This document shows, piece by piece, positions 53,292 through 61,649 of a stretch of DNA of 64,000 nt. The notes beneath the pieces are model-generated. The model was not told where the DNA came from, ran no database searches, and worked only from the letters and a program-made list of their open reading frames with translations. Source of the DNA: Ruminiclostridium josui JCM 17888 (lineage in GTDB: Bacteria > Bacillota > Clostridia > Acetivibrionales > DSM-1351); NCBI RefSeq assembly GCF_000526495.1, contig NZ_JAGE01000001.1, forward strand, positions 186,001 to 250,000, given 5' to 3'. How positions within the stretch are numbered: position 1 is the first letter of the stretch; each line of letters opens with the position of its first letter. Position numbers and translations under genes: made by a program.

Positions 53292-54431
53292 TTATTTATC
53301 TGCAAAAAATATTCTTACAGTTATCATACCACTATTCTTTACAATCTCATCCATCTTTTGCGATAAATCATTTATTTCTTTTTCCATGGTCAATGTTTCA
53401 TCACCTTTTATGTCCATATTACTGATTTTTTGCACCAATTCATCTCTCTTTTTCTCAAGTTCTTTATATTGTTCAGTAATATTCTCTTGTGTTACAGGTA
53501 GCTTTATGCTAATCTCCAGATTATATTTATCATTAGCCAACTGTTGAATTTTTGTAAATGAGTCCAAAGGAATAACATAATCAACATAGTTATTTTGCTC
53601 CATCATAACTATAGCTTTGTCGTCAGCAGTTAGCTCCTTTCCTCCCAGCTCTGACATTAAACCCTTTAAGCCTTCATTTTTATTTTCTTTATCCTGGGTA
53701 TCCAAACTTAAAGTCATTTCCGCTGTATTTGAAAAATATTGCAGTGTATAAGCAGTTTCATTTTCAGAAATATTGGTTTTGAATACTGACTCTGTATTCT
53801 CTTTTGATTCTACATCTATTTTTTTTGTACTTTGATTTGACTTTATTACTTCTTTATGTTTACTTTTTTCCTCAAAAACTCTTTTTTCTGAATAATTATT
53901 CTCTATTTTCCTATTGTCATCGACTGTTAGTTTATCGGATATTGGTTGGTTTTCATTACTATTGTCCTCCAGGGCAAAGTTCTGTACTGATTCCTTTGTG
54001 GAAATTGCAGAATCCTTTTCAATATCCTCGCCAGAACTAGATGCAGTTATACCTGCTGAAATATCAGCAGACTGCCTGTTTAAATCTGTATGGGGAATCA
54101 GGCTGTACGCCAATAAAGATATTACCAGCACAGCAGCCGTGGACAGCCCTGCAATTAACTTTTTATTATATATAAATAACCTGCCTTTATTTTCTTTTTC
54201 ATTTTCCGCAACTATTACCAATTTATCATGGAGGGAAGTCGAAAAATTCTGTGGCAACATTATATCGCCACTTTCTCTGCACAACTCTGCCAAAGCTAAA
54301 GTTTCCTTGAAGTTTTTAGAACATTTGCTGCACTCATTCATGTGCTTTTCAAATTCTTTTTTAGTTGTCTCATCCATCATATCATCCATATATAATGATA
54401 TATAGTAATCTGATTCTTTGCAGAAATCCAT
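53292..54431 (-). CDS. Transmembrane anti-sigma factor with zinc-finger and DUF4349 domains
   Basis: The 379-residue protein starts with a ZAS-type zinc-binding anti-sigma domain (H30-x3-C34-x2-C37, HMNECSKC), has one membrane segment (about 93-112) and a long Ser/Asn/Glu-rich region. It ends with a DUF4349-like domain with coiled coil (EKKRDELVQKISNMDIKGDE, EKEINDLSQKMDEIV). It probably holds the sigma factor encoded just upstream until an envelope signal arrives (inference). The ATG follows AAGGAGGGG. Confidence 0.87.
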   Translation of the reverse strand: MDFCKESDYYISLYMDDMMDETTKKEFEKHMNECSKCSKNFKETLALAELCRESGDIMLPQNFSTSLHDKLVIVAENEKENKGRLFIYNKKLIAGLSTAAVLVISLLAYSLIPHTDLNRQSADISAGITASSSGEDIEKDSAISTKESVQNFALEDNSNENQPISDKLTVDDNRKIENNYSEKRVFEEKSKHKEVIKSNQSTKKIDVESKENTESVFKTNISENETAYTLQYFSNTAEMTLSLDTQDKENKNEGLKGLMSELGGKELTADDKAIVMMEQNNYVDYVIPLDSFTKIQQLANDKYNLEISIKLPVTQENITEQYKELEKKRDELVQKISNMDIKGDETLTMEKEINDLSQKMDEIVKNSGMITVRIFFADK

Positions 54432-54451
54432 TTCTTACCCCTCCTTTTGAT

Positions 54452-55048
54452 TTATTTGACGTAATCGGTAAATAAATGTTCCTTATCTTTGCATAGTAAT
54501 TCTCTTAGTTCTTTTCTGGCTCTGCTGATTCTTGATTTTACAGTGCCCACAGGGATTTTCATTGTCTCTGATATTTCGTCATAGCTGAGACCCATAAAAT
54601 CACGAAGAATGATAATCAAACGATTTTTTTCGTTCATTTTATCCATGGCTTCTTTTATAGCCTTTCTCTGTGCATTAGTCTCTGCTACTTTTTCCGGTCC
54701 CGGAATATTCGAAACCAGACTGTCTTTCAGTTGTAAATCCTCAAAGGTGCTCTGTTCTATGGAGACTGTTTTCTTTTTCTTGTTCTTTCTAATAAAATCC
54801 AGACATACATTGGTTGCAATTCTATAAAGCCATGTAGATATGGCACAATTTCCCTTAAAGTCTTTTATGTACTTGAAAGCCTTTATAAATGTCTCCTGAG
54901 CCTGTTCATATGCATCTTCGGTGTTATTAAGCATCCTATAGCAAATATTGTATACCTTTGAATAGTATACAGACATAAGCTCTTCAAATGCCCCTATATC
55001 CCCGCTTTGTGCCTTTTGCAACAAGTTGTTTTCATTTATTTTTTCCAT
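54452..55048 (-). CDS. ECF sigma factor (SigW-like)
   Basis: A 198-residue extracytoplasmic-function sigma factor with region 2 (VYNICYRMLNNTEDAYEQAQ, FKGNCAISTWLYRIATNVCL) and region 4 (MGLSYDEISETMKIPVGTVK). The linker between them is about 45 residues. It is followed after 20 bp by its likely anti-sigma factor. The 246-bp region upstream shows an extended -10 (TGATATAAT) on this strand but no clear SigW-type AAC...CGT pair, so autoregulation is not evident. Confidence 0.93.
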   Translation of the reverse strand: MEKINENNLLQKAQSGDIGAFEELMSVYYSKVYNICYRMLNNTEDAYEQAQETFIKAFKYIKDFKGNCAISTWLYRIATNVCLDFIRKNKKKKTVSIEQSTFEDLQLKDSLVSNIPGPEKVAETNAQRKAIKEAMDKMNEKNRLIIILRDFMGLSYDEISETMKIPVGTVKSRISRARKELRELLCKDKEHLFTDYVK

Positions 55049-55294
55049 ATTTTAGATCCTTACTTTTATTATAGATCTGAAATGTCATTGTACCCAATAG
55101 CCTACAAGATTGCAAGTCTTCAACTATCAAAATTATTATATCATAATAATTTACAACAAAATTGTAACTTTAAATTATCATTTTGTATAATATATACAAC
55201 CTTTTATTTTAATTTATATTATTGGAGGTTTTTTGCATTATATATCGAATACTGTACTGGAATCAAAATACAAATACATAAGAAGGAGTCTGCT

Positions 55295-55726
55295 ATGATT
55301 AGTACTATTCTTGTAACTGATGATAATATCCTGGACAATGCAATACTAAGAAATTATCTTTACAAAGAACGTGTTAATATAGTTTCAGTCCTTAATGGAC
55401 GAGAAGCTCTGGATATAGTAGAAAGCAGGAATGTTGATGTTATAATACTGGATTTGATAATGCCTGTTTTGGATGGGTTTGGTTTTCTTGAGGAATTCTG
55501 TAAAATGAATTCTTATAGGGAAATACCGGTAATAATCTCATCAAACTTAGAAATGGATCAAATTGAAAAAGCATTGAATTACGATATTTTTGATTTTATT
55601 CCAAAACCAATTAATAAGATTAACAGAATGGTGGTAGTAAATAAGGTAAGAAAAGCTATACAATTCCGAAAAATGATAAGTCAACTCAAATTACTTGAAT
55701 CCAAAGTAACACACTCACCAGGATAG
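55295..55726 (+). CDS. Response regulator whose 3' end runs into the murA junction
   Basis: A stand-alone receiver domain of 143 residues: acidic pair D9/D10, phospho-acceptor D53 (VIILDLIMPVLDG), PVIISS and FIPKPINK with the conserved Lys. The ATG at 55295 follows AAGGAG by 7 bases. The last codons (KVTHSPG and the TAG stop) are read through the inverted repeat at 55702-55717 and into antisense murA sequence, so the present C-terminus was made by the rearrangement. If the segment ends were joined to each other the frame would continue about 20 codons. No output domain is present; the sensor is unknown. Confidence 0.85.
   Translation: MISTILVTDDNILDNAILRNYLYKERVNIVSVLNGREALDIVESRNVDVIILDLIMPVLDGFGFLEEFCKMNSYREIPVIISSNLEMDQIEKALNYDIFDFIPKPINKINRMVVVNKVRKAIQFRKMISQLKLLESKVTHSPG
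55702..55717. repeat. Inverted repeat at the right end of the DNA interrupting murA
   Basis: CAAAGTAACACACTCA is the inverted partner (15 of 16) of 45146-45161. The next two bases (CC, 55718-55719) begin the murA N-terminal match. See the left copy. Confidence 0.85.
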
Positions 55727-56058
55727 CTTATAGTCACTTTTCCTTCTCTGGCCAGTAAAGGACCCATTAATATAATTGATGATCTCATTTCTGCGGCAAG
55801 ATCTTCAGTAACCTTTGTAGAGGATAATGTTGATGAATCTACAATTACAGCATTATCTTCTACTTTTACTTTGCAACCTAAAGTTCTTAAAATTTCAATT
55901 ATAACTTCTACATCCTTAAACATAGGACAATTCTTGATTACATTCTCACCACGGTTAAGAATCGTAGCAGCCAGTATTGGTAAAACAGCATTTTTTGCAC
56001 CTTCAATTTCTATTTCACCTTTTAATTTTTTACCTCCCGTGACTATTATTTTGCTCAT
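55718..56058 (-). pseudogene. murA: MurA, N-terminal part, severed before the catalytic Cys
   Basis: This piece has the MurA start (MSKIIVTGGKKLKGEIEIEG, AKNAVLPILAATIL) and runs through EMRSSIILMGPLLAREGKVT to ISYPG, where the match ends. Beyond the junction the frame continues 12 more codons (ECVTLDSSNLS) into the inserted DNA and stops at 55681. 341 bases here plus 913 from the other part give 1,254 bases, a 417-residue MurA in frame. The ATG at 56058 follows GGAGG at 11 bases. Alone it cannot be active: it lacks the Cys loop and the whole second domain. Confidence 0.95.
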
Positions 56059-56281
56059 AATAAAAAACACCTCCGTCATTGCGGGACACTGTTGATATTT
56101 GTAATGTCACTTTTTTCACTCCTATTTTAAAGTTAATGAAGTTAATTATAATAAGTTTTTATCTCGAAATATATGAAGCTTATAATAGCCCTATATAAAA
56201 AATTAAAATGCGTATATAAACCTCTATCCCTGCAATATCAGTTTATGCGTATGTGAATAAAGTGTTACTCATGTTTATTTT

Positions 56282-56317
56282 ACAATACAAGGCAGGCTAA
56301 TGCCTGCCTTGTATTGT
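56282..56317. terminator. Strong hairpin after the CotF-like genes
   Basis: ACAATACAAGGCAGGC (56282-56297) and its exact complement (56302-56317) enclose a TAAT loop: 16 perfect pairs, the most stable hairpin in the window. On the minus strand it starts directly after the stop of the gene at 56319, and is followed by only a short AAAAT stretch; on the plus strand TTTTA follows. The remaining gap to murA (56059-56281) is AT-rich with no other feature seen. Confidence 0.75.
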
Positions 56318-56318
56318 T

Positions 56319-56588
56319 TTATCCAATCTGGGATTCTATACCCTTAACCTTTTGCTGTGCTTGTGAAATCTCCTGTTGGTTTGCATTTTGTACTGAATAC
56401 CAGCCTTTTTGAGCCATCATATCAAAAACATGTTTCTGTTCATCAAAGGTTCTGGTCAATATACTTTTTGCATCGTTTCTAAGTGTAGGATTGGAACTTT
56501 CCAGAATCAAATTTGTTAATGATGATGCAGCAAGTTTTCTTTCATTTAATATTGATGCCAGTATTTCCTTATCAGTTAATTCTGCCAT
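56319..56588 (-). CDS. CotF-family spore coat protein
   Basis: An 89-residue helical protein of the CotF/DUF2383-like spore-coat group: LTDKEILASILNERKLAASS, LTNLILESSNPTLRND, TFDEQKHVFDMMAQKGWYSV. Such ferritin-like helical-bundle proteins are spore-coat components in clostridia. The ATG follows AGGAGG. It forms a pair with the gene 13 bp upstream. Confidence 0.85.
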   Translation of the reverse strand: MAELTDKEILASILNERKLAASSLTNLILESSNPTLRNDAKSILTRTFDEQKHVFDMMAQKGWYSVQNANQQEISQAQQKVKGIESQIG

Positions 56589-56600
56589 ATTCTATACCTC

Positions 56601-56798
56601 CTATTGTTGACCTGCTGTGTTTATGTGCTTCATCAAAAGCTGTAAGCCATTCTTCTCTTCACTAGCCAAATGGTTGCAAAGATTCTTTATTTGGCTGTCA
56701 TTTGCCAGCTGTGCACAACCTTGTAAATACTTTATGTTGTTTTCACACATACTGATATTATCCTGAATCAGCATCAGCTCTTTACTTGTAAGTGGCAT
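56601..56798 (-). CDS. Small CotF-like helical protein
   Basis: A 65-residue protein (MPLTSKELMLIQDNISMCEN, then LASEEKNGLQLLMKHI). It looks like a truncated two-helix relative of CotF. The ATG at 56798 is chosen because GGGAGG lies 6 bases upstream; an upstream in-frame start would overlap the ribosome site. It is probably a spore-coat partner of the next gene; function is inferred from neighbourhood only. Confidence 0.75.
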   Translation of the reverse strand: MPLTSKELMLIQDNISMCENNIKYLQGCAQLANDSQIKNLCNHLASEEKNGLQLLMKHINTAGQQ

Positions 56799-57018
56799 GT
56801 CCATCCTCCCTTTTATCACGTAAAATTATTCAACTTAATATAAGTCGAATTCAAATGTTATTTTATACAAATATAATTATCATATTCCTAATTAATAATA
56901 ATCGTATCAGGAGGAAAATCTCAAACCAAAGATGATATTTGAAATAATAGGTGATATATGGTAGTCTATTTAATTAGACATGATTAAATTATCAAAAAAT
57001 AATTAAGCGGGTACAATT

Positions 57019-58398
57019 ATGAAAATTAGAAAAAATAAGAAAAATAAGCATAATTTGCTAAATATGGCTCCACAAAAGCTCTTGGTTTTAAGCTTCATGG
57101 TTTTGATACTCGTTGGAGCAGTTCTCTTATCAATGCCTTTTTGCTCCAAATCAGGAGAATGGACACCTTTTATAAATGCTCTGTTTACTTCTACCTCGGC
57201 ATCATGCATAACAGGTCTGATAGTTTACGATACCCATACTCACTGGTCCATTGCAGGTCAAATAATAATATTAACATTGGTTCAAGCCGGGGCTTTGGGA
57301 ATTATCACCTTAGCAACCTTCTTTTCGTTATTATTAAAGAAAAAAGTTGGGTTAAAAGGAATGCTCATTGCGCAGGAATCCATTAATACCTTCAGGTATG
57401 ATGAAGTCCTGAAAATTGTAAGAAAAATAGTAACTATAACTCTGATAGTTGAAACAATAGGAGCGTTAATTTTGGCTTTGAGATTTGTGCCCCAATTTGG
57501 TACATTCGGCTTATACATGAGTATTTTTTACTCTATTTCATCGTTCTGCAGTGCCGGTTTTGACATAACAAGCGGTGCCATTGAAGGTAAATTTCTTAGC
57601 GTTACGCCATTTAATCACGACCCTGTAGTAATATATACTATTTCAGGACTGATAATATTTGGCGGGCTTGGATATACGGTTTGGAGAGATTTATATGAGT
57701 TCAGAAAAAATAAGACTCTTCTTTTTCATACAAAACTGGTGCTTGTTATATCTTCTCTGCTTTTGATTTTAGGTACATTATTTATCTTTGCAACCGAATA
57801 TAATAATCCTAAAACCCTGGGACCTATGAGCTTAATTGAAAAAATCAATGCGGCCTTCTTTCAATCCACAGCCGCCAGAAGTGCAGGCTTGAATTCAATA
57901 AATCTTGCAGATATGAAAGAGATTTCAAAGGTCTTCACAGTTTTCCTTATGTTTGTAGGCGCTGCTCCCGGTTCAACAGGAGGAGGTATAAAGGTTACTA
58001 CCTTTGGAGTTATAATCATTACTATGTTTTCACAAATAAAAGGCTCCGGAGATGTAATTCTTTTCAAAAGAAAGCTAAACCAGTATACGGTAAATAAAGC
58101 CCTGTCAATAACCGGATTAAGTGCTGCACTTATATTAATAATTACCATTGCTATTGTTTCAATTCAAGGTGAATTTCATGTTTTGGATATACTGTATGAG
58201 ACTACTTCAGCCTTTGGAACAGTTGGAGCAAGTCTTGGATTAACGCCCTTACTGAATACTGCCAGTAAAGCACTCATTATTCTCACAATGTTTTTTGGAA
58301 GAGTTGGCCCTCTGTCTTTTGCCATAGCATTGACTCTAAAGTCCTCTAAAAGGAATTCCGACATTGTTTATCCTGAAGCTAAGATTCTTGTAGGATAG
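57019..58398 (+). CDS. TrkH/KtrB-type potassium uptake membrane subunit
   Basis: The 459-residue protein has eight to ten membrane segments and four K+-filter-like P-loops: TSTSASCITGL, SISSFCSAGFDITSG, FQSTAARSAGLNS and TTSAFGTVGASLGLT, as in KtrB/TrkH. AAPGSTGGGIKVTTFG follows the third loop. A weak GCGGG site precedes the ATG. The two TrkA genes at 60040-61329 likely encode its cytoplasmic gating subunits. The 220-bp region upstream shows no recognisable riboswitch. Confidence 0.93.
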   Translation: MKIRKNKKNKHNLLNMAPQKLLVLSFMVLILVGAVLLSMPFCSKSGEWTPFINALFTSTSASCITGLIVYDTHTHWSIAGQIIILTLVQAGALGIITLATFFSLLLKKKVGLKGMLIAQESINTFRYDEVLKIVRKIVTITLIVETIGALILALRFVPQFGTFGLYMSIFYSISSFCSAGFDITSGAIEGKFLSVTPFNHDPVVIYTISGLIIFGGLGYTVWRDLYEFRKNKTLLFHTKLVLVISSLLLILGTLFIFATEYNNPKTLGPMSLIEKINAAFFQSTAARSAGLNSINLADMKEISKVFTVFLMFVGAAPGSTGGGIKVTTFGVIIITMFSQIKGSGDVILFKRKLNQYTVNKALSITGLSAALILIITIAIVSIQGEFHVLDILYETTSAFGTVGASLGLTPLLNTASKALIILTMFFGRVGPLSFAIALTLKSSKRNSDIVYPEAKILVG

Positions 58399-58421
58399 TC
58401 TCATATAATCAGTCAACATAA

Positions 58422-58474
58422 AATAACCGCCTGTATCAGTTAAAATTATGACTGATACAAGCGGTTATTTTTAT
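58422..58474. terminator. Bidirectional terminator between the K+ transporter gene and tyrS
   Basis: AATAACCGC-c-TGTATCAGT pairs with ACTGATACA-a-GCGGTTATT around a 10-base loop and is followed by T5; the two genes converge here, so it serves both. Confidence 0.9.
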
Positions 58475-58481
58475 TTATAAA

Positions 58482-59708
58482 CTAAACAATCTTTACCTTT
58501 ACAAAGTTCTTCTTGCCCTTTTGAAGCATCATTTCACCGTTAACAAGGTCATTTGTACCAACCGTGTAATCAAAAGCAGTTATCTTTTCATCGTTCAGAA
58601 GTACCCCTCCCTGCTGAACAGCTCTTCTTGCCTCACTCTTTGAAGGAGTAAGTTCTGCAATCATCAACAAATCAACTATTTTTATACCGGCTTCAATATC
58701 AGCAGTTTTAACTTCAATAAACGGTATGTTATCTGATTTGCCTTTTCCTCCAAATATTGCTTCTGCGGCTTCTTTGGCTTTTTTTGCCTCTTCTTCACCG
58801 TGTACAATCTTAGTAACCTCATAAGCCAAAACTGCTTTTGCCTCGTTTATTCCCGCATCTTTCAATGAACCAAGTCTTCTTACCTCATCCATAGGAAGGA
58901 ATGTCATTAGAGCAAGACAATTCTCAACATCATTATCAGCTATATTTCTCCAGTATTGGTAAAATTCGTATGGAGTCGTCTTTGCAGGATCAAGCCAAAC
59001 TGCGCCGTTTTCAGTTTTGCCCATCTTTTTACCTTCACTTGTAGTAAGAAGTTTAAAGGTCATTCCGTAAACATCTCTACCCTCTGATTTTCTTACAAGG
59101 TTGATTCCCCCAAGAATATTTGACCACTGATCATCGCCGCCTAACTGCATCTTACAACCATATTTTTTGTTTAGAACAAGAAAATCATAGCTCTGCATAA
59201 GCATGTAGTTAAATTCAAGGAAAGTCAGTCCCTTTTCCATTCTTGATTTAAAACATTCTGCAGTAAGCATTCTATTTACAGAGAAATGTACGCCCACCTC
59301 TCTAAGGAATTCAACATAGTTCAACTCCATAAGCCACTCACTATTGTCAACCATAATTGCTTTGTTATCGGAGAAATCAATAAACTTGGATATTTGAGTT
59401 TTGAAACTGTCAGCATTCTGTTTAACAATTTCCCTAGTCATCATTTTTCTCATATCATTTTTACCTGTAGGATCTCCAACCATGGCCGTACCACCACCTA
59501 TAAGAACTATAGGTACATGTCCCGCCTGCTGCATATGAGCCATAACCATTAACTGTAAAAAATGTCCTATATGCAAACTGTCTGCAGTTGGATCAAATCC
59601 GATATAGAAAGTGACCTTTTCTTCACTTAAAAGCTTTTTTACTTCTTCCTCATGGGTAATCTGTGCAATAAATCCTCTTTCCTTTAATACATCAAAAACA
59701 CTGCTCAC
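58482..59708 (-). CDS. tyrS: Tyrosyl-tRNA synthetase
   Basis: TyrS charges tRNA-Tyr. About 408 residues with the class I HIGH-type motif ([10 protein letters not shown]), [12 protein letters not shown], the KMSKS-type motif [13 protein letters not shown] and a C-terminal S4 RNA-binding domain ([16 protein letters not shown]). I start at the GTG at 59708 (MSSVFDV) with GGAG 8 bases upstream; a GTG three codons earlier overlaps that site. A Tyr T-box lies directly upstream. Confidence 0.96.
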   Translation of the reverse strand: MSSVFDVLKERGFIAQITHEEEVKKLLSEEKVTFYIGFDPTADSLHIGHFLQLMVMAHMQQAGHVPIVLIGGGTAMVGDPTGKNDMRKMMTREIVKQNADSFKTQISKFIDFSDNKAIMVDNSEWLMELNYVEFLREVGVHFSVNRMLTAECFKSRMEKGLTFLEFNYMLMQSYDFLVLNKKYGCKMQLGGDDQWSNILGGINLVRKSEGRDVYGMTFKLLTTSEGKKMGKTENGAVWLDPAKTTPYEFYQYWRNIADNDVENCLALMTFLPMDEVRRLGSLKDAGINEAKAVLAYEVTKIVHGEEEAKKAKEAAEAIFGGKGKSDNIPFIEVKTADIEAGIKIVDLLMIAELTPSKSEARRAVQQGGVLLNDEKITAFDYTVGTNDLVNGEMMLQKGKKNFVKVKIV

Positions 59709-59756
59709 TTTATCCACTCCTTATTTTTCTTATTAAAACTAAATATATATAAAAAT

Positions 59757-59990
59757 AAAAGCCCTTTGTCCAGTATAAGGACGAAGAGCTTCGTGGTACC
59801 ACCTTAATTCACATTTTAGAAAAAATTTTTCTAAAAATGTCTTATTGATGCTGTAACGGGCAAACCCGGCAAATAGCAGCTCATAATCTGTAATTCACTC
59901 ATCTGCGTACTCCAATCTTTTCACCCACCAGACTGTTCTCTAAAAGTACATTTGCAGACAGTTACTGTAATTAATCATAGCTGTTTTAGA
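59757..59990 (-). ncRNA. T-box leader of tyrS, Tyr-specific
   Basis: On the minus strand the region folds as a T-box riboswitch: Stem I with AGTA opposite GAATTACAG, giving the specifier TAC (59890-59892, Tyr), the T-box core AAGGTGGTACCACG (59792-59805) and a terminator (GCTCTTCGTCC/GGACAAAGGGC and T tract) at 59759-59793. The Stem I base pairs CAGCT with AGCTG. Uncharged tRNA-Tyr would stabilise the antiterminator. Specifier and downstream gene agree. Confidence 0.93.
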
Positions 59991-60039
59991 TATTCTTTTT
60001 ACAATTCTAACATATGAAATCATTAGTATGCAATAAAAA

Positions 60040-60696
60040 TTATCCAAGAAAAAAGTCTTTTAATTCTTGTTGGTCCTGTATAGACGAAGCAGCCAATATA
60101 TGGTCCCCTTCCATTAAAAGGGTATCACCATTTGGTATTATTACATTATCTTCTCTTATAATTGAAATTAAAACACATTCCCTTGGAATCTTTATTTCCT
60201 TTAATCTTTTGTTTTTTACAGGAGAAGTCGGAGATAGCAAAATTTCACTCAGTGAAATTCTTCCGTTTTTCAATTTCATAAGTGTTTTCATTCCCGAGTA
60301 ATCAACTTCCTGTTCTATTAAATCGGCAATTATAGAAGTACTACTTACAGCAATATCCACACCAAGTTTTTCAAAGACAGTTATATTCTTTGGGTTATTT
60401 ACCCTTGCTATAGTACGCTTTATGCCAAAATTTCTTTTTGCAAGCTGACATGCAATGAGGTTTTCTTCATCCTTTCCCGTAACTGCAATAAATATGTCCG
60501 CTTTCTCTACATTACATTCAGTTAAATGCTCAATATTTGTTCCATCTCCGTTTACTACACAAACATTCAACTGATTTGCAATCTTTTCACAGAGCTCTTT
60601 CTGCTTTTCAATAACCGCTATTTTATGTTTATACGGAAGCAGAGTTTTTATTAAATAAAATCCTAATTTTCCTCCACCGGCAATTACTATATACAT
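60040..60696 (-). CDS. TrkA-type potassium channel regulatory subunit
   Basis: A 218-residue RCK protein: N-terminal Rossmann domain with IAGGGKLGFYLIKTLL and VVNGDGTNIEHLTEC, and a C-terminal TrkA-C domain (LKEIKIPRECVLISIIREDN). It gates the TrkH-type pore according to nucleotide binding. The ATG follows TTAGGAG. It is the second of two adjacent trkA genes. Confidence 0.92.
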   Translation of the reverse strand: MYIVIAGGGKLGFYLIKTLLPYKHKIAVIEKQKELCEKIANQLNVCVVNGDGTNIEHLTECNVEKADIFIAVTGKDEENLIACQLAKRNFGIKRTIARVNNPKNITVFEKLGVDIAVSSTSIIADLIEQEVDYSGMKTLMKLKNGRISLSEILLSPTSPVKNKRLKEIKIPRECVLISIIREDNVIIPNGDTLLMEGDHILAASSIQDQQELKDFFLG

Positions 60697-60708
60697 TTAT
60701 TCAATCTC

Positions 60709-61329
60709 CTAATTGTTCTTGTGGGTAGTGTCTGCTACAACTAATATGTCACCTTTAGCTAACCGACCTACTGCATTAGCCAATATAAATTGTCCCGACC
60801 GCATAACACCAAAAATCATACTCTGTTTAAGCTTAATTTGGTCAACCCTTTTACCTATATAGCCATCTGCCAAATTTATATGTTTAAATAATACAGAGGT
60901 ATTTCCAATATTATGTGTACTGACATCAGCATTTGACTCAAGCATTGCCCTCATTACATTTACAGTAATGTCGGTTGGACAAATAGTTTCCAGACCGAAC
61001 TGATGAAACACATGTTCACGTGCAGGGTTATAAATCCTAGCAATAACCTTGGGTATCTTGAATATTTCTTTTGCAACCTGACAAACCATGATATTTACGT
61101 TATCATCTTCAGTTACTGCCACTAATACGTCAGCATTTTCTATTCCTGCCATTTTTAAAACATCCTGATCAATAGGTACTCCTGTCAAGGTCACTCCATC
61201 AAAATCATGGGGAAGATTTTTGAAAGCTCTTGCATCGTTTGAAACAATTACAACTTCATTTCCTTCCTCAGAAAGAACCTGTGCAAACTTTGCTCCAACC
61301 TTTCCACACCCTATTATAACTACCTGCAT
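60709..61329 (-). CDS. TrkA-type potassium channel regulatory subunit
   Basis: A 206-residue RCK protein with IIGCGKVGAKFAQVLSEEGN, GVPIDQDVLKMAGIENADV, NIMVCQVAKEIF and a shorter, diverged C-terminal domain. It begins 12 bp upstream of the other trkA gene, so both are cotranscribed. Two different subunits may form a heteromeric gating ring with the transporter at 57019 (inference). Confidence 0.92.
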   Translation of the reverse strand: MQVVIIGCGKVGAKFAQVLSEEGNEVVIVSNDARAFKNLPHDFDGVTLTGVPIDQDVLKMAGIENADVLVAVTEDDNVNIMVCQVAKEIFKIPKVIARIYNPAREHVFHQFGLETICPTDITVNVMRAMLESNADVSTHNIGNTSVLFKHINLADGYIGKRVDQIKLKQSMIFGVMRSGQFILANAVGRLAKGDILVVADTTHKNN

Positions 61330-61649
61330 GATTTCCTCCTACTTAAAAATCCAGATAAAAATAATGAGCATCATAGGTATGGTAGTAAATGCCATACGTA
61401 ATGCCCCATAGTAAAGAATACCAAACAATTATAACACTATTTAAATATTTTATTAATCCGCAAAAAATCATTAAATATAAAAATTACATCTTCATCGTAC
61501 CAAATAGAGCCAATATTTGCTGATTATCATTTATTATCTCAATATTTCTTGAAATTTTATACATCATTTATAATTTAAATACCATGTATTTTTTTTTGGC
61601 TAATAAAAATAATAAATCTATATAAAATCACACGAAAAGAGGTATTTAA
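61330..61649. promoter_or_regulatory. Divergent intergenic region with a possible 18-residue membrane micropeptide
   Basis: These 320 bases hold the promoters of trkA and of the DUF421 gene. On the minus strand an extended -10 (TGTTATAAT, TATAAT at 61428-61433) precedes the trkA genes. Between it and trkA an 18-codon frame (61339-61395) reads MAFTTIPMMLIIFIWIFK, has GGGG 8 bases before its ATG and ends in the trkA ribosome site. It is a plausible but unproven membrane micropeptide. The right part is AT-rich with nothing else seen. Confidence 0.4.

Noticed and set aside
55007-55294. A start far upstream of the response regulator at 55295, adding about 96 residues
   Set aside because: The extension is low-complexity and overlaps the sigma-factor start; AAGGAG and the receiver-domain start are at 55295.
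55049-55294. Autoregulated ECF-type promoter before the sigma factor gene
   Set aside because: No AAC...CGT-type pair at proper spacing; only an extended -10 of housekeeping type is visible.
45146-55717. Simple invertible segment between the inverted repeats
   Set aside because: Flipping the segment would not rejoin murA, whose two parts lie outside the repeats; insertion or excision fits better.
56820-57018. c-di-AMP (ydaO-type) riboswitch upstream of the potassium transporter gene
   Set aside because: The spacer is AT-rich and lacks the conserved purine-rich ydaO segments and helices.
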